DNA from: Tamlana crocina
GTDB taxonomy: Bacteria > Bacteroidota > Bacteroidia > Flavobacteriales > Flavobacteriaceae
Assembly (NCBI GenBank): GCA_040429635.1
Contig: CP158972.1
Span: forward strand, 2,242,001 to 2,306,000
Direction of reading: 5' to 3'
Length of the DNA stretch: 64,000 bases
The translations under genes and the position numbers were made by a program. The notes beneath the pieces were generated by a model that was not told the DNA's origin, did no database searches, and saw only the letters and a list, made by a program, of their open reading frames with translations. This document shows, piece by piece, positions 25,006 to 34,455 of the stretch; positions within the stretch are counted from its first letter, which is position 1, and every line of letters begins with the position of its first letter.

Positions 25006-26018
25006 TTATTCTTTTCTAGTTCGTTTATATTTTTAACTATAGTTGGTAAGTTCTTAAAATGAACATAAGATTTATTGTAGTCGCTCAATTTTATGGCGGG
25101 CGAACCTTGTAACATTTCGTTATCCTTTACGTTTCGGCCAATGCCCGATTGCGCTTGTATCCTCACATTGTCGCCAATAGTAATGTGGCCTACAATGCCC
25201 ACTTGACCACCAATTTGGCAATTTTTCCCAATTTTTGAAGATCCCGCAATACCCGTTTGTGCAGCGATAACCGTATTTTTTCCAATTTCTACGTTATGTC
25301 CAATTTGGATTTGGTTATCGAGTTTTACTCCTGCCCTGATTATGGTTGATCCAAAAGTAGCGCGATCTATGGTTGTCGCAGCCCCCACATCAACAAAATC
25401 TTCAATAATTACATTTCCTGTTTGTGGAATTTTGCTGTAACTCCCATCTTCATTTGGTGCAAAACCAAAACCATCGGCTCCAATTACCGCACCTGCATTG
25501 ATAACACAATTTTTTCCAATTATGGTTTCAGAATAGATTTTTGCTCCGGCAAAGACAATAGTATTGTCGTCCAACACCGAATTGTCACCAATATAAGTAT
25601 TCGGAAAAATTTTAACATTATCGCCCATCACCACATTCTCACCAATGTAACTAAAAGCGCCAATGTAAACGTTATCGCCGTATTTTGAAGAATTTGAAAT
25701 AAAGCAAGGCTGTTCTACGCCTACTTTGTTGAGCTTTACGGAATTGTAGTATTCTAATATTTTTGAAAACGCCAAATAGGCATCATCTACTTTTATTAAG
25801 GTTGTAGTTAGGCTATCTTCCGGTCTAAACGTTTTATTAACAATAGTTACCGATGCCTTTGTTTTATAAATGTGTGGCGTATATTTTGGATTTGCCAAAA
25901 AAGTTAACGCACCCTCAAAACCTTCCTCGATCTTAGCTATTTTAGATACTTCAACCTCTGGGTTTCCAACTACATCGCCTTCTAAAATCCCTGCTATTTG
26001 TTGTGCTGTAAACTTCAC
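24996..26018 (-). CDS. lpxD: UDP-3-O-(3-hydroxyacyl)glucosamine N-acyltransferase (LpxD)
   Basis: Adds the second acyl chain to UDP-monoacylglucosamine in lipid A synthesis. The 340-residue protein has the LpxD N-terminal domain (TAQQIAGILEGDVVGNP), hexapeptide beta-helix, the canonical GADGFGFAPNEDGSY loop and catalytic H241 in IQIGHNVEIGKN. It is first in the operon lpxD-lpxC/fabZ-lpxA-efp-lpxD paralogue. A -7 box lies 35 bp upstream. Confidence 0.96.
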   Translation of the reverse strand: MKFTAQQIAGILEGDVVGNPEVEVSKIAKIEEGFEGALTFLANPKYTPHIYKTKASVTIVNKTFRPEDSLTTTLIKVDDAYLAFSKILEYYNSVKLNKVGVEQPCFISNSSKYGDNVYIGAFSYIGENVVMGDNVKIFPNTYIGDNSVLDDNTIVFAGAKIYSETIIGKNCVINAGAVIGADGFGFAPNEDGSYSKIPQTGNVIIEDFVDVGAATTIDRATFGSTIIRAGVKLDNQIQIGHNVEIGKNTVIAAQTGIAGSSKIGKNCQIGGQVGIVGHITIGDNVRIQAQSGIGRNVKDNEMLQGSPAIKLSDYNKSYVHFKNLPTIVKNINELEKNKWE

Positions 26019-26052
26019 ACTGAAAAAAGTTAGATGTTTTTGTTTGAATACG

Positions 26053-26060
26053 CAAAAATA
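26053..26060 (-). promoter_or_regulatory. Probable promoter -7 box of the lipid A operon
   Basis: On the minus strand TATTTTTG, a perfect match to TAnnTTTG, 35 bp upstream of the lpxD ATG and between the HD gene stop and lpxD. No clear TTG at the expected distance. Confidence 0.45.
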
Positions 26061-26071
26061 GAAAAAATGTG

Positions 26072-27292
26072 TTAAAGTTTACGTTTTGGGTAACATATAT
26101 AATATTTGGTTACTGGTTTTGATAAGGCTTTTAAGTTAAGTTGGTCTGAGGCCTTAACAATATCTTCAATCTTCCCCGATTTATGTAAAATATTTATCCC
26201 CTTATGTTTTATGTGGTACGCTTGGTTTGAAATGTCTCCTGTAAACACAAAATATCGGGCTTCGTGTTCATTTATATTATGCTTTTCAATTAAGGATTTT
26301 ATATGCTTTTGAAGGCTTTCTGGCTTAACGGGTTTGTTTTTTACTTTTATTTTCAGCAACTCTCTATTAATAATCATTTCGCTTAAATTGCTCAGCACAA
26401 AATCGTCGTGTTTTTGCCAATGTTTCATAGCGGCAATAACATCATAATCATCCAGTTGGCTAAACACATCTAACGTTTGTTCATCAAAATTATCGGGAGT
26501 GATTTTATTCTTCAAAAAATACATTAGGGCATCGCTACCTGCCAAAGGCTCACCGCCATCGTACAACTCTTGAGCGCGCTTTAAAACCCGAATCAATAAT
26601 TGCTCAGCCACCAGTCCCGTTTTATGCAAATAAACCTGCCAGTACATTAAACGCCGTGCAATAAGAAATTTTTCAACGCTATAAATACCTTTTTCTTCAA
26701 CTACCAACTCATCGTCAACTACATTAAGCATGGTAATTAAGCGCTCGCTGTTTATGTTCCCCTCGGCAACCCCAGTGTAAAAACTATCACGTTTTAAATA
26801 ATCGGCCCGATCCATATCCAATTGACCCGAAACCAGCTGGCACATAAATTTTTTGGGATATTCGTCCTTAAAAATTTCAATGGCGAGCGTTAAACTTCCG
26901 TTAAATTCTTTATTTAACCGCTCCATAAACAGCAACGAAATTTCCTCGTGCGACACATTATTTACAATACTGTTTTCCATGGCATGCGAAAACGGACCAT
27001 GACCAATATCGTGCAGCAAAATAGCTATATAAAGTGCGCTTTCTTCTTGCTTTGAAATCGTAACCCCTTTAAAACGAAGCACATTAATAGCTTGTTGCAT
27101 TAAATGCACACAACCAATAGCGTGATGAAACCGCGTATGATGCGCCCCAGGATACACCAAATAAGACATGCCCATTTGGGTTATTCGACGTAACCGCTGA
27201 AAGTACTTATGCTGTATTAAATCAAAAATTAACGAATTAGGAATGGTAATAAATCCGTAAATTGGGTCGTTTAATATTTTAAGTTTGTTCAA
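26072..27292 (-). CDS. HD-domain phosphohydrolase (dGTPase/SAMHD1-like)
   Basis: A 406-residue HD-superfamily protein. The metal-binding residues are visible in HHTRFHHAIGCVHLM and AILLHDIGHGPFSHAMEN (the HD pair), with the later Asp in QLDMDRADYLKRDSFYTG, the pattern of dGTP triphosphohydrolase/SAMHD1-type enzymes. It probably hydrolyses dNTPs or another nucleotide; the substrate is not determined by sequence. The gene is divergent from porX, with 97 bp between starts, and lies upstream of lpxD on the same strand. Confidence 0.88.
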   Translation of the reverse strand: MNKLKILNDPIYGFITIPNSLIFDLIQHKYFQRLRRITQMGMSYLVYPGAHHTRFHHAIGCVHLMQQAINVLRFKGVTISKQEESALYIAILLHDIGHGPFSHAMENSIVNNVSHEEISLLFMERLNKEFNGSLTLAIEIFKDEYPKKFMCQLVSGQLDMDRADYLKRDSFYTGVAEGNINSERLITMLNVVDDELVVEEKGIYSVEKFLIARRLMYWQVYLHKTGLVAEQLLIRVLKRAQELYDGGEPLAGSDALMYFLKNKITPDNFDEQTLDVFSQLDDYDVIAAMKHWQKHDDFVLSNLSEMIINRELLKIKVKNKPVKPESLQKHIKSLIEKHNINEHEARYFVFTGDISNQAYHIKHKGINILHKSGKIEDIVKASDQLNLKALSKPVTKYYICYPKRKL

Positions 27293-27389
27293 ACTTTATT
27301 AATTTTCATTGAGTTCTACAAATATAACCATACGAACCTTTTAAAGGTGGTACGGAAAAATAAACATAATACTTTAAAACATCATAAAT

Positions 27390-28937
27390 ATGATAAAAAT
27401 ACTTTGGGTTGATGACGAAATAGATTTACTGAAGCCACATATATTGTTCTTGGAAAAGAAAAATTACCAAGTAACCAGTTGCCAAAGTGGATCTGAAGCT
27501 ATTGATATTTTAGAGGAAAAGAGTTTCGACATTGTATTTTTAGATGAAAACATGCCAGGCTTAACCGGTTTGGAAACCTTAAACGGCATTAAGGAAAAGA
27601 AAGATAGCCTGCCCGTGGTGATGATTACCAAAAGCGAGGAGGAATATATTATGGAGGAAGCCATTGGCAACAAGATTGCCGATTACCTTATAAAACCAGT
27701 AAACCCCAACCAAATCCTTTTAAGTTTAAAGAAAAATTTAGACCACTCCCGTTTGGTTTCGGAAAAAACCACCTCAAACTATCAACAGGAATTCAGAAAA
27801 ATAGCTATGGATATGGCCATGGTAAACAGTTATGAAGAATGGGCAAACCTCTACCAAAAACTGATTTATTGGGAAATTCAGCTGGAAGACATTGAAGATG
27901 TGGGCATGTTCGAAATTTTGGAATCGCAAAAAACCGAGGCCAACATCCAATTCGGAAAGTTTATTGAAAAAAATTATGCCAATTGGTTTAAGCCCAATAC
28001 CGATGCGCCCATCATGTCGCACACGCTTTTCAAGGAAAAGATTGTCCCAGAAATTAGCAAAGAGCAACCCACCGTTTTGGTGGTCATTGATAATTTGCGT
28101 TACGATCAGTGGAAAGCTTTCGAACCTGTAATAAACAATTATTATAAAAAGGAAAAAGAAGAAGCTTTTTTCAGCATTTTACCAACTGCTACCCAATATG
28201 CCAGAAATGCCATATTCTCGGGATTGATGCCTAGTGATATGGAAAAACTCTTTCCACAGTATTGGAAAAATGACACCGATGAGGGCGGCAAGAACCTACA
28301 CGAAGCAGACTTTTTAGAAACTCAAATAAAGCGCTTAGGACTTACCCACTTAGAGTACGAGTACCATAAAATAACCAATTTAAAAACAGGAAAGAAACTT
28401 GCTGATAATTTCAAATCACTAAAAAACAATGACTTGACCGTTATTGTTTATAATTTTGTGGATATGCTGTCGCATTCAAAAACCGAAATGGATGTGGTAA
28501 AGGAATTAGCCTCAAACGATAAGGCCTACCGATCCCTTACCTTAAGCTGGTTTAAAAACTCTCCCCTTTTTGAAATGATACAACAGGCGCAACGTTTAGG
28601 CTTCAAACTAATATTAACTACGGATCATGGTACTATAAATGTTAAAAAACCTTCAAAAGTTATTGGAGACAGGGATACGAGTTTAAACCTTCGCTACAAA
28701 ACAGGGAAAAGCCTCACTTACGACGATAAAGATGTTTTGGTTGCTAAAGATCCCAAGGAACTTCACCTGCCCAGTATAAATATGAGCAGCTCGTACATAT
28801 TCGCCAAAAGCGACCTGTTCTTTGCCTACCCGAACAATTATAACCACTACGTTAGTTATTATAGGAACACCTACCAGCACGGCGGGGTTTCCTTAGAAGA
28901 AATGATAATCCCGTTTGTGGTTTTCAACCCTAGGTAA
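27390..28937 (+). CDS. porX: PorX, response regulator with PglZ domain (T9SS regulator)
   Basis: PorX, with the histidine kinase PorY, controls the type IX secretion system in Bacteroidota. Residues ~1-120 are a receiver domain with acidic residues D8/D9 in WVDDE, phospho-acceptor D52 in FDIVFLDENMPG and the conserved Lys in YLIKPVNP. The C-terminal part (~200-515) is a PglZ/alkaline-phosphatase-like domain: VLVVIDNLRYDQWKAF, TQYARNAIFSGLMP, LTTDHGTINVKKP and GGVSLEEMIIPF. PorX proteins have been shown to hydrolyse oligonucleotides in some species. Its presence fits the T9SS sorting domain found at 59678-62331. Confidence 0.93.
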   Translation: MIKILWVDDEIDLLKPHILFLEKKNYQVTSCQSGSEAIDILEEKSFDIVFLDENMPGLTGLETLNGIKEKKDSLPVVMITKSEEEYIMEEAIGNKIADYLIKPVNPNQILLSLKKNLDHSRLVSEKTTSNYQQEFRKIAMDMAMVNSYEEWANLYQKLIYWEIQLEDIEDVGMFEILESQKTEANIQFGKFIEKNYANWFKPNTDAPIMSHTLFKEKIVPEISKEQPTVLVVIDNLRYDQWKAFEPVINNYYKKEKEEAFFSILPTATQYARNAIFSGLMPSDMEKLFPQYWKNDTDEGGKNLHEADFLETQIKRLGLTHLEYEYHKITNLKTGKKLADNFKSLKNNDLTVIVYNFVDMLSHSKTEMDVVKELASNDKAYRSLTLSWFKNSPLFEMIQQAQRLGFKLILTTDHGTINVKKPSKVIGDRDTSLNLRYKTGKSLTYDDKDVLVAKDPKELHLPSINMSSSYIFAKSDLFFAYPNNYNHYVSYYRNTYQHGGVSLEEMIIPFVVFNPR

Positions 28938-29028
28938 ATCTATAAAAAGCAAATAAACCCGATGAAATACATGTTTTTTTAGGAATAATAAAATTTTATT
29001 ACTATTATTGCTCTAAATTTTATTAATC

Positions 29029-29433
29029 TTGGAGATACGTTATAACCTAGACGAAGTTGAAGATGTTGCGAAGAAAGTCGTAACAAATTTAAAATCAAAA
29101 ACTTTGTTGTTTTACGGTAGCATGGGAGTTGGTAAAACCACTCTTATTAAAACCATTGTAAAGACTTTGGGGAGTTTTGAAATAGCCAGTAGCCCCACCT
29201 TCTCCATTGTTAATGAATATGATCTAGAAAATGATAAAATTTATCATTTTGACCTCTATCGAATAAAGGATTTGGAAGAGGCCTATAATTTCGGAATTGA
29301 AGATTATTTAGAATCCAATCATTGGAAATTAATCGAGTGGCCCGAAAAAATAGAGCCCATTTTGTTCGATACATTTGATAAAATTAAATTAGAAATTAAA
29401 GAGCACAACCTAAGAGTTTTAACTCTTGAATAA
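29029..29433 (+). CDS. tsaE: tRNA N6-threonylcarbamoyladenosine biosynthesis ATPase (TsaE)
   Basis: TsaE is the ATPase of the TsaBDE complex that makes t6A37 in tRNAs decoding ANN codons. The 134-residue protein has the Walker A motif GSMGVGKTT at about residues 30-38, ASSPTFSIVNEY, the Walker B-like YHFDLYRI and the LIEWPEKI segment. The only sensible start is TTG at 29029 (MEIRYNLDEV), which fits the family N-terminus. It follows porX by 91 bp on the same strand. Confidence 0.93.
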   Translation: MEIRYNLDEVEDVAKKVVTNLKSKTLLFYGSMGVGKTTLIKTIVKTLGSFEIASSPTFSIVNEYDLENDKIYHFDLYRIKDLEEAYNFGIEDYLESNHWKLIEWPEKIEPILFDTFDKIKLEIKEHNLRVLTLE

Positions 29434-29558
29434 GAAAAAAATCAATAACCCTATGTCTTTTAAATAGCATATTTCAGCCGATTTTTTTGGTTTTACGGGA
29501 TACCCACAACTAAAATTTCAAAAAACATTGTTTTTAACATTTCTTTAACATTTTTGAA

Positions 29559-29589
29559 TTGGATCAAAAAGAGTGTTTATCTAAATTTG
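29559..29589 (+). promoter_or_regulatory. Promoter for the small secreted peptide / membrane protein pair
   Basis: TTG at 29559-29561, 20 bases, then TAAATTTG at 29582-29589: a full match to the Bacteroidota promoter. It lies 30 bp upstream of the ATG at 29619 and is among the best-matching promoters in the window. Confidence 0.7.
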
Positions 29590-29618
29590 AAGTATTAATT
29601 AATTAAATCCCTAAAATT

Positions 29619-29759
29619 ATGAAAACTAAAAAGTATTTAATTGCATTTGCAATTTTCGGAGGAATGTTATTTATGGCTCAAGCAGCAAACCAGTACAACG
29701 TAGATGAGCAACAAACAGCAATCAGAAAAGACCAAATCAAAGTTCCATCGGCCGGATAA
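29619..29759 (+). CDS. Small exported peptide, 46 aa
   Basis: An ORF beginning MKTKKYLIAFAIFGGMLFMA, with a clear signal peptide (Lys-rich start, hydrophobic core, AQA cleavage region), then about 25 hydrophilic residues ending KVPSAG. It sits 30 bp after a consensus promoter, which supports expression. Its 3' end overlaps by 56 bp, in another frame, the start of the membrane protein gene at 29704. I recall similar short secreted peptides at this position in other flavobacteria, but the function is unknown. Confidence 0.7.
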   Translation: MKTKKYLIAFAIFGGMLFMAQAANQYNVDEQQTAIRKDQIKVPSAG

Positions 29760-30243
29760 TAAGAGTTTGTTAATTGGCAGTATTGTTGCTACATTAATTG
29801 CCATTACACCTTATTTATTTTATTTATACGAAAGTGTTCCAAACGTTCCTGTTTGGAACACTTTTTTATTTACTTACGAAAGCAAATATTACGAAAGTGC
29901 TTTTGTCCTTGCCTGGACGCTTACAGGCAAAATTATTCCTTTATTTTTATTATTTATCTGGTTTTTTACCTGTAGACACTGGTGGTACCATGTTTTGCTA
30001 GTTCCCATTGCCATGTACTCATATCAAATATTTATCACTTTAAATGATGATTTGAACTACGTTGACTCGAACCAATTAGTTTACTTGATACCCATAATGG
30101 CTATAATAATACCTACCATATATTTGGTTAGGGCACAAATTTTTAATAAGATTAACTCAGTTAACAAATCATTAGAAGAGCTTGAAGAGGAATTTAAAAT
30201 GTCTCCAAAAAATTTCTGGGGAAAAGTAAAGGATTATTTTTAA
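29704..30243 (+). CDS. Integral membrane protein of unknown function, 179 aa
   Basis: About four transmembrane segments: residues ~22-42 (LLIGSIVATLIAITPYLFYL), ~65-88 (with GKIIPLFLLFIWFFTC), ~92-110 and ~125-145. The C-terminus is charged (KINSVNKSLEELEEEFKM). The segment RPDNKSLLIGS after the start suggests the ATG at 29704 is right although it overlaps the upstream small ORF by 56 bp; no later start is available before the first helix. It is convergent with the receptor gene, with only 1 bp between stops. Family not recognised. Confidence 0.75.
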   Translation: MSNKQQSEKTKSKFHRPDNKSLLIGSIVATLIAITPYLFYLYESVPNVPVWNTFLFTYESKYYESAFVLAWTLTGKIIPLFLLFIWFFTCRHWWYHVLLVPIAMYSYQIFITLNDDLNYVDSNQLVYLIPIMAIIIPTIYLVRAQIFNKINSVNKSLEELEEEFKMSPKNFWGKVKDYF

Positions 30244-30244
30244 T

Positions 30245-32671
30245 CTATTTATCTACCCCATTTAAACGGTCTCTTTCATTACTATCAATTTCTTTGTGGC
30301 CATTTTTCAATTTATAGTTGCCAAATTTATAGTTGAACCCAAAGGTAAATAGCCTGTTTTCCAAGCGTGATTGCAAGAAGATATCTTGATTCAAATATTT
30401 TGTAGTTTCATTGAAATTTTGAGTGTTAAAAATATCAGTTACCCCAACACTCATAGATGCTCTATTCTCCCAAAACGTTTTTCTTAAGTTAATATCAAAC
30501 CCAAATCTGTTGCTTATTTTTGAAGCCCCATTAGCAATTGGCGAAATGTACATCAATGACAAATCGGTAGTCAAACTTTTGTCTTTCAATAGTGAAAAGT
30601 AATTTATCAAATGCCCGTAGAAAGACCACGAATCTATATTTTGAAGCGCGTTGTTGCTCTCTAAAGCATAAAACTGGTTGTCATAATGAAACACTGAAGA
30701 CAGCGCATATATACTCCAGCATTTTGTTAACTGCTTGTATGTAGTAAAATCTAAACCATAAGAAATACTTCGGTCAATGTTGGTATTGATCAACATCAGT
30801 AAATTTTCGTCATTGTCCTGAAATACAATCTCTATTGCTGGATTATTTTCATAACGATAATACAGTTCAAAAGTATAGGCATTATTTAAGGTGTAGCCCA
30901 ACGTAAAGCTATCATCAATCTGAGGTTTTAAGTTAGGGTCGCCTGTTATATATGTATTATCGTTCATGAAAAACTTAAACGGGTTTAGCTGCCCATATCT
31001 GGGTCTAAAAATCCGTCTATTATAGTTGAAATATATTTCATTGTTTTCATCCACATTGTGCATAACATGAAATGTTGGAAAAAACTTGATGTAATTATTG
31101 TTAAAATCCGAATTAGTAGATATCGAACTACTTTCCACATCGGTCAATTCAGCTCTAAGTCCCAGCTTCAAACTCCATTTGTTCCAATCTTTGGCATAAC
31201 TAGAATATACCGCGTAATTATGCTCATCGTAAAGAAAAGTATCGGAATTTTGAACATCCTCAAAACGCTCGCCGTTCTCGTAGCCATATTGGGTTAAAAT
31301 ATTTTCAGAATGGATTACCGATATTTTAGCGCCGGTTTGAAACACACCAGAATTGGCTAATGGCAGCTCATAATCCACTTGCCCTGTGTGCAGTTTTATT
31401 CTTTTACTGGTAAAGGTTTGAAATCTGTTTTTTCTAATCAAACTTCCGTTAGGAAACAAATAATCGGTATCGACATTTTGAAAGTTGGAAAAATCGTAAT
31501 CGGTTAAATGAGCATTGGCCGATAATTTTTCTCCTTCCTTTTTAAATTTATGTAAATAATCTAATGTGAACGCCAGGTTGAACGTTTCTTCAACCAATCG
31601 ATTTTCAGTCGTAAAACTTGAGTCTAGCTCCCTGTTATTATCAAAAACCTCAGTATTAGAATTTACATAAGTTTTGGAATGTTCTCGCGGAGAAATCAGC
31701 ATATTAGTTGTAAAACCCAAACTATTTCTTTCATCAAACTGATATTCGATATTGGTATTAATATTATGGTTAGCTGATTTTCGAGTTCGTCTATAATCCG
31801 TTGCCCAACTCGTTACAGTCTGCTCATTTTCAATAAAATTAACAAACTCGTCAATGTTTCTGTAATCTTTCCTTGGGCTGATGCTATAATTGAAATAGGT
31901 GTTAAGCTTTTTTGTTTTGAAAAAATGGCTGGTACCCAATGAATATTTTGGATATTCACTGCCTTGCTTATAATTTCCAAATACACTACCGTTATAACCA
32001 GAAACTAAATTTTTACTGGTAACAATGTTTAAAACCGAACCGCCCTCGGCTTCATATTTCGCGGGAGGGTTTGTAATGACCTCGATGGATTTGATATTGG
32101 TTGCTGAAGTGCCTTCCAGTAATTGCTGCACTTCAGTAATGGACAAATGCACCCTCCTATCATTAATATAAACTACGGGAACTGACATTTTTACCGAGAT
32201 GGAATTATCGCTCACAATAACTCCCGGTGTATGTTTTAATACATCCAAGGCATTGTTGTTTGATAGCGTGGAATTTTCAACATTAAATACCAATCGGTCT
32301 ACAAGACGCGTTACCGTTGGCCGTTTGGCTATAACCGTTACCCCCTTAAGTTCCTCCAGGTTTTCCTGTAACATGATGGTCTTTAAATTGATATCCCCAT
32401 CAACTTGAATTTCTTTGGAGTATTCAGAAAATCCCAAAAAACGTATTTTTAGCAAATATTTACCCGGAGTGATGTGTTCAATTAGAAAACTACCTTCGCC
32501 ATTTGTAATGGTTCCCGTGGCAGGATCTGTATTTTCAATTGTAACCAAAACTACATTGGCATAGGAAACAGGCTGGTTGTTTACATCTTTAACTTGGCCG
32601 GAAATACTGAATTCTTGAGAGAAGCCAAAAACAGAAAACAACCCAAAAAACAATAGTAGGTGTTTGGTCAT
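30245..32671 (-). CDS. Outer-membrane beta-barrel receptor with CarboxypepD_reg-like domain (TonB-dependent type)
   Basis: An 808-residue outer membrane protein. A signal peptide (about residues 1-19, ending FGFSQ) is followed by a CarboxypepD_reg-like domain (ISGQVKDVNNQPVSYANVVL to ~105), a plug-like domain (LDVLKHTPGVIVSDN, KSIEVITNPPAKYEAEGGS) and a long barrel with repeated aromatic strands. The C-terminal part resembles the Bacteroidota outer membrane beta-barrel family rather than classical SusC. The ligand is unknown. It has a good promoter very close to its start and is convergent with the preceding gene. Confidence 0.88.
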   Translation of the reverse strand: MTKHLLLFFGLFSVFGFSQEFSISGQVKDVNNQPVSYANVVLVTIENTDPATGTITNGEGSFLIEHITPGKYLLKIRFLGFSEYSKEIQVDGDINLKTIMLQENLEELKGVTVIAKRPTVTRLVDRLVFNVENSTLSNNNALDVLKHTPGVIVSDNSISVKMSVPVVYINDRRVHLSITEVQQLLEGTSATNIKSIEVITNPPAKYEAEGGSVLNIVTSKNLVSGYNGSVFGNYKQGSEYPKYSLGTSHFFKTKKLNTYFNYSISPRKDYRNIDEFVNFIENEQTVTSWATDYRRTRKSANHNINTNIEYQFDERNSLGFTTNMLISPREHSKTYVNSNTEVFDNNRELDSSFTTENRLVEETFNLAFTLDYLHKFKKEGEKLSANAHLTDYDFSNFQNVDTDYLFPNGSLIRKNRFQTFTSKRIKLHTGQVDYELPLANSGVFQTGAKISVIHSENILTQYGYENGERFEDVQNSDTFLYDEHNYAVYSSYAKDWNKWSLKLGLRAELTDVESSSISTNSDFNNNYIKFFPTFHVMHNVDENNEIYFNYNRRIFRPRYGQLNPFKFFMNDNTYITGDPNLKPQIDDSFTLGYTLNNAYTFELYYRYENNPAIEIVFQDNDENLLMLINTNIDRSISYGLDFTTYKQLTKCWSIYALSSVFHYDNQFYALESNNALQNIDSWSFYGHLINYFSLLKDKSLTTDLSLMYISPIANGASKISNRFGFDINLRKTFWENRASMSVGVTDIFNTQNFNETTKYLNQDIFLQSRLENRLFTFGFNYKFGNYKLKNGHKEIDSNERDRLNGVDK

Positions 32672-32687
32672 AAAGCAATTTAAAAAG

Positions 32688-32715
32688 CAAATTTAAAATA
32701 ATTATATTAAACCAA
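32688..32715 (-). promoter_or_regulatory. Probable promoter of the beta-barrel receptor gene
   Basis: On the minus strand TTG at 32713-32715, 17 bases, then TAAATTTG at 32688-32695, a perfect -7 box. It is only 17 bp upstream of the ATG, which would give a very short 5' UTR. Confidence 0.45.
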
Positions 32716-32838
32716 AATGAGGAAAACCCACACCTAAAATAGATGTTTTTTCTTATGTCAAACAAAATATTTAAAATCTTATTTTTTTAATTTACCTTTA
32801 TATTTTATTTATAACCTGATTGATTTAACCCAATTACC

Positions 32839-34038
32839 ATGGCCAAATCCCTTTCTCCTTTTACGAAGCAGCAATTGTTGCCCCAAGAAGAAACACTTGA
32901 AATTTTTAAAAAGAAAGGTGAACTGTTTATAGGTATCCCTAAAGAAACCGCTTTTCAGGAAAAACGGGTATGTTTAACCCCTGATGCCGTTTATGCACTT
33001 ACCAGCAATGGACACCGGGTTTTAATGGAATCGGGAGCGGGAGAAGGCGCTAGTTTTACCGACCGGGATTACAGCGAAGCAGGTGCCGAAATCACCAAAG
33101 ATACCGCAAAGGTTTTTTCTTGCCCGATGATTTTAAAGGTTGAACCGCCCACACTTGATCAGATTAAACTCATAAACCCACAAACCATATTAATATCGGC
33201 ATTGCAGCTAAAAACGCAATCAAAAAAATACTTTGAAACTTTAGCGACGAAACGTATAACGGCTTTGGCCTTTGAATTTATTCGCGATTCAGATGGAAAT
33301 TACCCTGCTGTAAAATCGTTAAGTGAAATTGCGGGTACGGCATCCATATTAATCGCATCTGAATTGATGTCGAATCCAATAAGCGGCAACGGCCTCATGT
33401 TTGGAAACATTAGTGGTGTGCCACCTGTAGAAGTCGTTATTTTAGGAGCAGGTACCGTAGGTGAATTTGCGGCACGCGGTGCCATTGGTTTGGGAGCTGG
33501 CGTTAAGGTATTCGATAACTCCATTACTAAATTAAGAAAATTGCAATCACACTTGGGCAGGCCTATTTTCACCTCTACTATACAACCCAAAAACCTAAAA
33601 AAAGCACTAAGACGATGCGATGTGGTTATTGGTGCCGTACGGGGCATCAACAGAGCGCCTATTGTAGTTACGGAAGAATTGGTGCAAACCATGAAAAAGG
33701 GTGCTATAATAATAGATGTTAGCATTGATATGGGCGGTTGTTTTGAGTCTAGCGAGGTCACCAATCATAGACAGCCCACGTTTGTAAAACACGATGTGGT
33801 TCACTATTGCGTTCCCAATATACCAGCCAAATATCCTAAAACCTCCTCGGTTTCAATCAGTAACATCTTTACCCCCTATTTACTTAAAATTGGTGAAGAT
33901 GGCGGTATTGAAAATTCTTTAAGATTTGACAAAGGTTTAAAAAATGGATTGTACTTTTACCACGGCATTTTAACAAATAGGTCGGTTGCAGAATGGTTCA
34001 ATTTGGACTACAACGACATTAATTTGCTTATTTTTTAA
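32839..34038 (+). CDS. ald: Alanine dehydrogenase
   Basis: NAD-dependent interconversion of alanine and pyruvate/ammonia. The 399-residue protein has an N-terminal extension of about 30 residues before IGIPKETAFQEKRVCLTP, the start of the AlaDh/PNT N-terminal domain. The substrate-binding region ESGAGEGASFTDRDYSEAGA, the Rossmann motif VVILGAGTVGEFAARGAIGLGA and the segment IIIDVSIDMGGCFESS are all present. PNT alpha subunits share the fold, but the absence of a PNT beta gene and the IDMGGC.E segment favour alanine dehydrogenase. Confidence 0.9.
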   Translation: MAKSLSPFTKQQLLPQEETLEIFKKKGELFIGIPKETAFQEKRVCLTPDAVYALTSNGHRVLMESGAGEGASFTDRDYSEAGAEITKDTAKVFSCPMILKVEPPTLDQIKLINPQTILISALQLKTQSKKYFETLATKRITALAFEFIRDSDGNYPAVKSLSEIAGTASILIASELMSNPISGNGLMFGNISGVPPVEVVILGAGTVGEFAARGAIGLGAGVKVFDNSITKLRKLQSHLGRPIFTSTIQPKNLKKALRRCDVVIGAVRGINRAPIVVTEELVQTMKKGAIIIDVSIDMGGCFESSEVTNHRQPTFVKHDVVHYCVPNIPAKYPKTSSVSISNIFTPYLLKIGEDGGIENSLRFDKGLKNGLYFYHGILTNRSVAEWFNLDYNDINLLIF

Positions 34039-34071
34039 CCTGAATTCTACATTTTTTTCACTCATACTAAT

Positions 34072-34455
34072 ATGAAACTAATACAGCGTATTGGCTATTA
34101 TTTAGGTGGTTTTGCCATTGGATTGGTTCTTTTGGCCTTTTTTTTAAGCGGAAAAAAAACCTCTTGCAGTTATGGTCCCGAAGCACGTGTTTTAAAAAAC
34201 ATCAATACCAAAAAAATCATTTTTTCACCCGAAGTGCTTAATAGTTTGAGCAAACATGCTTTAGATTCTACTTCTATTCAAACGATATTTAAAAAAGGGG
34301 ATATTAATTTTTCGAAAAGCGAACCGAGAAAAGAACCTTGCGCTGAATATTTAATTGAGGGCGAACTTAAAAACGAACAAATTCTATTAACTGTTGAAAA
34401 CTGCGATAGTACGGCTACGGTTACCAACTTAAACGTAGAGTCTGGTGATTATTAA
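34072..34455 (+). CDS. Membrane-anchored DUF4258-like protein, 127 aa
   Basis: One N-terminal membrane anchor (YYLGGFAIGLVLLAFFLSG) then a small domain containing LSKHALDSTSIQTIFKKGDI and AEYLIEGELKNEQILLTVENC. The His-containing helix and the following strands resemble DUF4258, which is found in some toxin-like RNases; similarity is recalled by pattern and tentative. It follows ald by 33 bp and its last 11 bases overlap the GTG start of the sugar transferase gene, so the three may be one operon. Confidence 0.6.
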   Translation: MKLIQRIGYYLGGFAIGLVLLAFFLSGKKTSCSYGPEARVLKNINTKKIIFSPEVLNSLSKHALDSTSIQTIFKKGDINFSKSEPRKEPCAEYLIEGELKNEQILLTVENCDSTATVTNLNVESGDY

